A stretch of 10,154 nt of DNA from Brevundimonas sp. UBA7534. GTDB taxonomy: Bacteria > Pseudomonadota > Alphaproteobacteria > Caulobacterales > Caulobacteraceae. Positions 5,478 through 10,154 of this stretch are shown piece after piece. Every line of letters begins with the position of its first letter. Position 1 is the first letter of the stretch. Below the pieces are notes generated by a model. The model worked only from the letters and a program-made list of their open reading frames with translations. It had not been told where the DNA came from and did not search any database. The stretch is taken from positions 304 to 10,457 of the forward strand of contig NZ_DLMO01000152.1 in the NCBI RefSeq assembly GCF_002479325.1. The letters run 5' to 3'. The translations under genes and the position numbers were made by a program.

Positions 5478-6369
5478 GACCGACCCCTCCCTGGCCCCCT
5501 CAGGCCCCCCGCAGATTTTCGACGCCCGCCGCCGCGCGGCCCGGCTGGCCCGCTCGGCCCGCCAGTTCCCTGAGGCGGACTTCCTGCACGCGCGGGCCGC
5601 CGAGAATGCGGCCGGCAGTCTGGAGGCGATCCTGCGCGACTTTCCCGTCGCGGTCGACCTCTCGGCGCAACCGGGGGTGTTTTCCCGCGCGCTGGCCGCC
5701 AGCGACGCGGCGGGCCGCGTCGGCTCCGTATCGACGCCGCCCCCCCTGGACCAGCGCGCCGCGCCGGGCGCCGCCGCCCTGCCCCTGACCCCCGACTCGA
5801 CCGACCTGATCGTCTCCTTGCTCAGTCTGCACTGGGCCAACGACCTGCCCGGCGCCCTGGCCCAGATCCGCCGCGCCCTGAAGCCGGACGGCCTGTTCAT
5901 CGGCACACTGTTCGGGGCCGGCACGCTGAAGGAGCTGCGCGGCGTGCTGACCGAGGCGGAGCTGGCCGAACGCGGCGGCGCCCAGGCGCGGGTCTCGCCC
6001 TTCGCCGACGGCTTCGACGGCGCCGCGCTGCTGCAGAGGGCCGGCTTCGCCCTGCCGGTGTCGGACGTGGACCGGCTCACCGTGCGCTATCCCGACCTGG
6101 CCGCCCTGGTGCGCGACCTGCGCGCCATGGGCGAGACCAATGTCCTGGCCGGGCCGGTGCGGCCGCTGTCGCGCGCCGTCTTCGCCCGCGCCGCCGCCCT
6201 TTACGCCGAACGCCACGCCGAGGCCGACGGCCGCATCCCCGCCACCTTCGAGATCGTCCACCTGGCGGGCTGGAAACCGCACGAGAGCCAGCAGAAGCCC
6301 CTGCCGCGCGGCTCGGCCAAGATGCGGCTGGCCGACGCCCTGGGGGTCAAGGAACAGACCGGGGACTGA
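5476..6369 (+). CDS. BioC/NDUFAF5-like SAM-dependent methyltransferase
   Basis: This is a class I methyltransferase-fold protein of 297 residues resembling bacterial BioC-like proteins and mitochondrial NDUFAF5, a complex I assembly factor. The family start PQIFDARRRAARLARSARQFPEADFL (12-37) is clear, as are the region TDLIVSLLSLHWANDLPGAL (109-128) and RRALKPDGLFIGTLFG (132-147), which form the later strands. Motif I is degenerate: AVDLSAQPG (59-67) lacks the first glycine of the usual DxGxGxG pattern. The C terminus has FEIVHLAGWKPHESQQKPL, typical of this alphaproteobacterial group. The substrate is unknown; in humans NDUFAF5 hydroxylates an arginine of the complex I subunit NDUFS7, so methyl transfer should not be assumed. 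ATG 5476 has no Shine-Dalgarno sequence and lies on the same CATG as the comF start. The gene ends 3 nt before the convergent alkB stop. Confidence 0.88.
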   Translation: MTDPSLAPSGPPQIFDARRRAARLARSARQFPEADFLHARAAENAAGSLEAILRDFPVAVDLSAQPGVFSRALAASDAAGRVGSVSTPPPLDQRAAPGAAALPLTPDSTDLIVSLLSLHWANDLPGALAQIRRALKPDGLFIGTLFGAGTLKELRGVLTEAELAERGGAQARVSPFADGFDGAALLQRAGFALPVSDVDRLTVRYPDLAALVRDLRAMGETNVLAGPVRPLSRAVFARAAALYAERHAEADGRIPATFEIVHLAGWKPHESQQKPLPRGSAKMRLADALGVKEQTGD

Positions 6370-6372
6370 GGG

Positions 6373-6990
6373 TCAACGCGCCCTTCGGAGCGTCAGATTG
6401 ATGCGCCCCCCGCCGGGGATCAGTCGCGACGACCCCGCCAGCACGCGATCCACCCCGTGGCGCGCCATCCGCGCCGGGCCGGTCAGGGCGCACACGTCGC
6501 CGCTTTCCAGCTTCAGCGCGGAGGTCCGCCCGTCCGCGCCGGCGATGCGGAACATCGCCGTGTCGCCCAGCGACACCGACAGCACCGGCGCCTTCAGGTC
6601 CGCCTCGTCGCGATCCTGGTGCAGGCCCATCTTGGCCGCGTCGCGATACAGGTTCACCAGGCAGGCGTCGGGCGGATCGGGCCAGTCCACGGTCGCGCGC
6701 CACAGGTCCAGCAGGCGGGTCGGGATCGGCGGCCAGGGCCGGCCGGTCTCGGGATGGGTCGGCTGGTAGCGATAGCCCGCGCGATCCGACACCCAGCCCA
6801 GCGGGCCGAAGTTGCTCATCCGCACCGACAGCGGCCGCCCGCCCGGCGTGACGGGCCGATAGAGGGGCGCGTCCTCCAGCCCGCGCATCACCGTCTCGAC
6901 CATCTCCGCCTGCATGTGCGGCGACAGCGCCCCGCGCCACAGGCGAAAGCCCGGAACGGCGGTCGGCGTCTCGGTCGGGGGCGGCGTCAT
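6373..6990 (-). CDS. alkB: AlkB-type 2-oxoglutarate/Fe(II) dioxygenase, alkylated-DNA repair
   Basis: AlkB removes methyl groups from 1-methyladenine and 3-methylcytosine in DNA and RNA by oxidative demethylation. The product from ATG 6990 has 205 residues, close to E. coli AlkB (216). Iron ligands are visible: His124 and Asp126 in LHQDRDE and His178 in ARHGVDRV. The 2-oxoglutarate motif RxNxTxR is RINLTLR (Arg196 to Arg202). Before them are MSNFGPLGWVSDRAGYRYQP, the nucleotide-recognition region, and CLVNLYRDAAKMG. The frame stays open to a TTG at 7047, but that extension (MIAIKRPFC...) lies in the regulatory gap before dnaK and is not family-like. No clear ribosome binding site precedes 6990. 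It stands alone between the methyltransferase (convergent) and dnaK (divergent), without ada beside it. Confidence 0.93.
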   Translation of the reverse strand: MTPPPTETPTAVPGFRLWRGALSPHMQAEMVETVMRGLEDAPLYRPVTPGGRPLSVRMSNFGPLGWVSDRAGYRYQPTHPETGRPWPPIPTRLLDLWRATVDWPDPPDACLVNLYRDAAKMGLHQDRDEADLKAPVLSVSLGDTAMFRIAGADGRTSALKLESGDVCALTGPARMARHGVDRVLAGSSRLIPGGGRINLTLRRAR

Positions 6991-7033
6991 CGCCACGACA
7001 TAGGCGCCGGCCCCGCGCGTGCAAAAGGGCCGC

Positions 7034-7047
7034 TTGATCGCAATCAA
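7034..7047. promoter_or_regulatory. Perfect FNR/FixK-type box
   Basis: TTGAT-CGCA-ATCAA is an exact match to the FNR/FixK consensus TTGAT-N4-ATCAA and is extended by one more base pair on each side (CTTGAT...ATCAAG). It lies in the alkB-dnaK gap. Its centre (7040.5) is about 42-45 nt before the expected dnaK transcription start, the class-II activator position; on the other strand no plausible -10 is found at the matching place for alkB. The match is directly seen; binding is inference. The same bases could instead form a 6-bp hairpin with a 4-nt loop. Confidence 0.5.
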
Positions 7048-7050
7048 GGC

Positions 7051-7078
7051 CTTGCGGCCATAGGGGTGTTTCCCATAT
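7051..7078 (+). promoter_or_regulatory. Candidate sigma-32 (RpoH) promoter of dnaK
   Basis: CTTGCG (7051-7056), a 14-nt spacer and TCCCATAT (7071-7078) resemble the sigma-32 consensus CTTGAA-N13/14-CCCCATNT. Read with the alphaproteobacterial form it is CTTG-N18-CCATAT. Transcription would start near 7082-7086, giving a leader of about 133 nt. The candidate dnaJ promoter has the same -35 core and the same spacer. A heat-shock promoter before dnaK is expected for this family. Confidence 0.6.
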
Positions 7079-7158
7079 CGGGGCCAGCTTCGGAGAAACC
7101 CCGCGAAAACTGGGGCTATCCGGAAAGTTCAACGCCAACCCACTGGGGGCGGTCACGC

Positions 7159-7180
7159 GCGGCGCTTCGTCGAAGGCCGC
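7159..7180 (+). other. Hairpin in the dnaK 5' leader
   Basis: GCGGC (7159-7163) pairs with GCCGC (7176-7180), and inside it CTTC (7165-7168) pairs with GAAG (7172-7175), leaving a GTC loop and one bulged G (7164). The stem ends 18 nt before the GGAGA ribosome binding site at 7199-7203 and does not cover it. It may stabilise the message or be incidental; no ROSE-type thermosensor sequence is seen. The rest of 6991-7217 holds only the FNR-type box and promoter and has no gene. Confidence 0.4.
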
Positions 7181-7217
7181 CGCATCGCCCGCCGATACGG
7201 AGAGAAATAGAACGCCC

Positions 7218-9131
<1,914 letters not shown>

Positions 9132-9156
9132 TCGCCTCAGGTCGCTGAAATGACAG

Positions 9157-9190
9157 GACCCCGCTTGTCTCGCGATGGGCGGGGTCTTTT
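9157..9190 (+). terminator. Intrinsic terminator after dnaK
   Basis: GACCCCGC (9157-9164) and GCGGGGTC (9179-9186) form a perfect 8-bp GC-rich stem with a 14-nt loop, directly followed by TTTT (9187-9190). It begins 25 nt after the dnaK stop. It should end much of the dnaK transcript before dnaJ. Confidence 0.85.
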
Positions 9191-9197
9191 CATGAAA

Positions 9198-9225
9198 CTT
9201 GCATCATCCGTCCCGGCCCCCATGT
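9198..9225 (+). promoter_or_regulatory. Candidate sigma-32 (RpoH) promoter of dnaJ
   Basis: CTTGCA (9198-9203), a 14-nt spacer and CCCCATGT (9218-9225) match the sigma-32 consensus CTTGAA-N13/14-CCCCATNT at all but two positions of the -35 box. It stands just after the dnaK terminator and would start transcription near 9230-9233, leaving a leader of about 75 nt before the dnaJ ATG. Confidence 0.6.
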
Positions 9226-9235
9226 CAGCCGGGAC
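9210..9235. repeat. Perfect inverted repeat around the dnaJ -10 box
   Basis: GTCCCGGC (9210-9217) and GCCGGGAC (9228-9235) are exact reverse complements separated by 10 nt, CCCCATGTCA, which contains the candidate -10 element. No T-run follows, so it is a poor terminator. It could be an operator or a second RNA hairpin on read-through transcripts from dnaK. Confidence 0.5.
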
Positions 9236-9306
9236 ATCGTTTCCCGCCAGCGTCCGCAGAGGCGCGACGGCGGGGCCGACCGGGGAAGTATGAGGACCAA
9301 CGCCCG

Positions 9307-10154
9307 ATGGCGCGTGACTACTACGAGGTTCTGGGCGTCGAGCGCACCATCGACGCGCCCGGCCTGAAGGCAGCCTATCGCAAGCTGGCGATGCAGCACC
9401 ACCCGGACCGCAACGGCGGCTCCGAGGAATCGCTGGCCGTGTTCAAGGAAATCTCGGAGGCCTATGCGGTCCTGTCCGACGACCAGAAGCGCGCCGCCTA
9501 CGACCGCTACGGTCATGCCGGGGTGAACGGCGGCGGCAATCCGTTCGGCCAGGGCGGCGGCGCCGGCTTCAACGATCTGAACGACATCTTCTCCCAGGTG
9601 TTCGGCGACGCCTTCGGCGATGCGTTCGGCGGCCGCCAGGGCCGCGGCCAGGGCGGCCCGCGTCGCGGCTCGGACCTGCGCTACGACCTGGAGATCACGC
9701 TGGAGCAGGCCTACAAGGGCGCCGAGGTCGAGATTTCGGTTCCCGCCACCGCCACCTGCGAAACCTGCGAGGGCTCGGGCGCCAAGCCGGGCGCCAAGCC
9801 GACCACCTGCACCACCTGCCGCGGCGCCGGACGCATCCGCCAAGCCAACGGCTTCTTCCAGATGGAACGGACCTGCCCGTCCTGCGGCGGCGCCGGCCAG
9901 CGCATCGCCGCCGCCGACGTGTGCACGACCTGCCAGGGCCACGGCCAGGTGCGCAAGACCCGCACCCTGAACCTGAAGATTCCCGCCGGCGTCGACGACG
10001 GCTCGCGCATCCGCCTGTCGGGCGAGGGCGACGCCGGCCAGCGCGGCGGCCCGCGCGGCGACCTGTACGTCTTCCTGTCCGTCACCCCGCACGAGCTGTT
10101 CGAGCGCGACAACCTGGACCTGCTGGTCACCGTTCCCGTGCCGATGACGGTGGC
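9307..10154 (+). CDS. dnaJ: DnaJ, Hsp40 co-chaperone (C terminus beyond window edge)
   Basis: DnaJ delivers substrates to DnaK and stimulates its ATPase. About 282 of the usual 375-385 residues are visible. The J domain starts MARDYYEVLGV and has the HPD tripeptide at residues 32-34, ending with YDRYGHAGV. A Gly/Phe-rich region follows, with FGDAFGDAFGG and a Gly/Arg stretch to about residue 115. Then comes SDLRYDLEITLEQAYKGAE and a complete zinc-binding region with four CxxCxGxG repeats: CETCEGSG from Cys151, CTTCRGAG, CPSCGGAG and CTTCQGHG from Cys206. The peptide-binding part begins with LNLKIPAGVDDGSRIRLSGEG. GAGGA at 9292-9296 is the ribosome binding site, 10 nt before ATG 9307. It is the gene after dnaK but separated by a terminator, and a candidate heat-shock promoter of its own lies in the 175-nt gap. 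Confidence 0.97.
   Translation, partial: MARDYYEVLGVERTIDAPGLKAAYRKLAMQHHPDRNGGSEESLAVFKEISEAYAVLSDDQKRAAYDRYGHAGVNGGGNPFGQGGGAGFNDLNDIFSQVFGDAFGDAFGGRQGRGQGGPRRGSDLRYDLEITLEQAYKGAEVEISVPATATCETCEGSGAKPGAKPTTCTTCRGAGRIRQANGFFQMERTCPSCGGAGQRIAAADVCTTCQGHGQVRKTRTLNLKIPAGVDDGSRIRLSGEGDAGQRGGPRGDLYVFLSVTPHELFERDNLDLLVTVPVPMTV

Noticed and set aside
5478..6080. 201-codon N-terminal extension of the ComF frame
   Set aside because: Antisense to the methyltransferase, rich in Ser/Arg/Ala and unlike any ComF N terminus.
6991..7047. TTG start at 7047 lengthening AlkB by 19 residues
   Set aside because: The added residues are not AlkB-like and the bases coincide with the FNR-type palindrome.

Overview
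The window looks like chromosomal core genome from a high-GC alphaproteobacterium, most likely Caulobacterales (Brevundimonas/Caulobacter-like). The grounds are the very GC-rich third codon positions, the protein sequences of DnaK, HrcA, RNase PH and the ComF-like protein, and a neighbourhood of grxC, a Nit1-type amidase and a DUF1178 gene that is typical of alphaproteobacteria. This is an inference from sequence memory; no database was searched. I see no mobile element, CRISPR array, tRNA or rRNA.

Layout from left to right. Bases 1-1360 (minus strand) hold the heat-shock pair hrcA-grpE, overlapping by GTGA, with grpE cut by the window edge. Divergent from them is rph (RNase PH, 1405-2130), followed by a small cysteine-rich lipoprotein gene (2192-2578). 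A compact minus-strand block then runs 5477 to 2581: comF-like phosphoribosyltransferase, monothiol-length glutaredoxin grxC (TTG start), Nit1-like deaminated-glutathione amidase, a DUF1178 protein and a GNAT acetyltransferase; the last four are separated by 1-3 nt or overlap. Starting on the same CATG as comF but on the plus strand is a BioC/NDUFAF5-like methyltransferase (5476-6369), which meets the minus-strand alkB gene (6990-6373) tail to tail with a 3-nt gap. The right end is dnaK (7218-9131) and the start of dnaJ (9307 to the edge).

The common theme is protein and nucleic-acid quality control: the complete DnaK-DnaJ-GrpE chaperone team plus the HrcA repressor, glutathione-linked redox and metabolite repair (grxC with the Nit1-like amidase), and AlkB alkylation repair. 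No wholly new system is evident. The most interesting material is regulatory. dnaK and dnaJ are not simply co-transcribed: a strong intrinsic terminator lies between them, and dnaJ has its own sigma-32-like promoter, with spacing identical to the candidate dnaK promoter. Its -10 box sits in the centre of a perfect inverted repeat. A perfect FNR/FixK-type palindrome (TTGAT-N4-ATCAA) lies directly upstream of the candidate dnaK promoter at class-II spacing. Gaps longer than 150 nt are only 6991-7217 and 9132-9306, and both are regulatory rather than coding.
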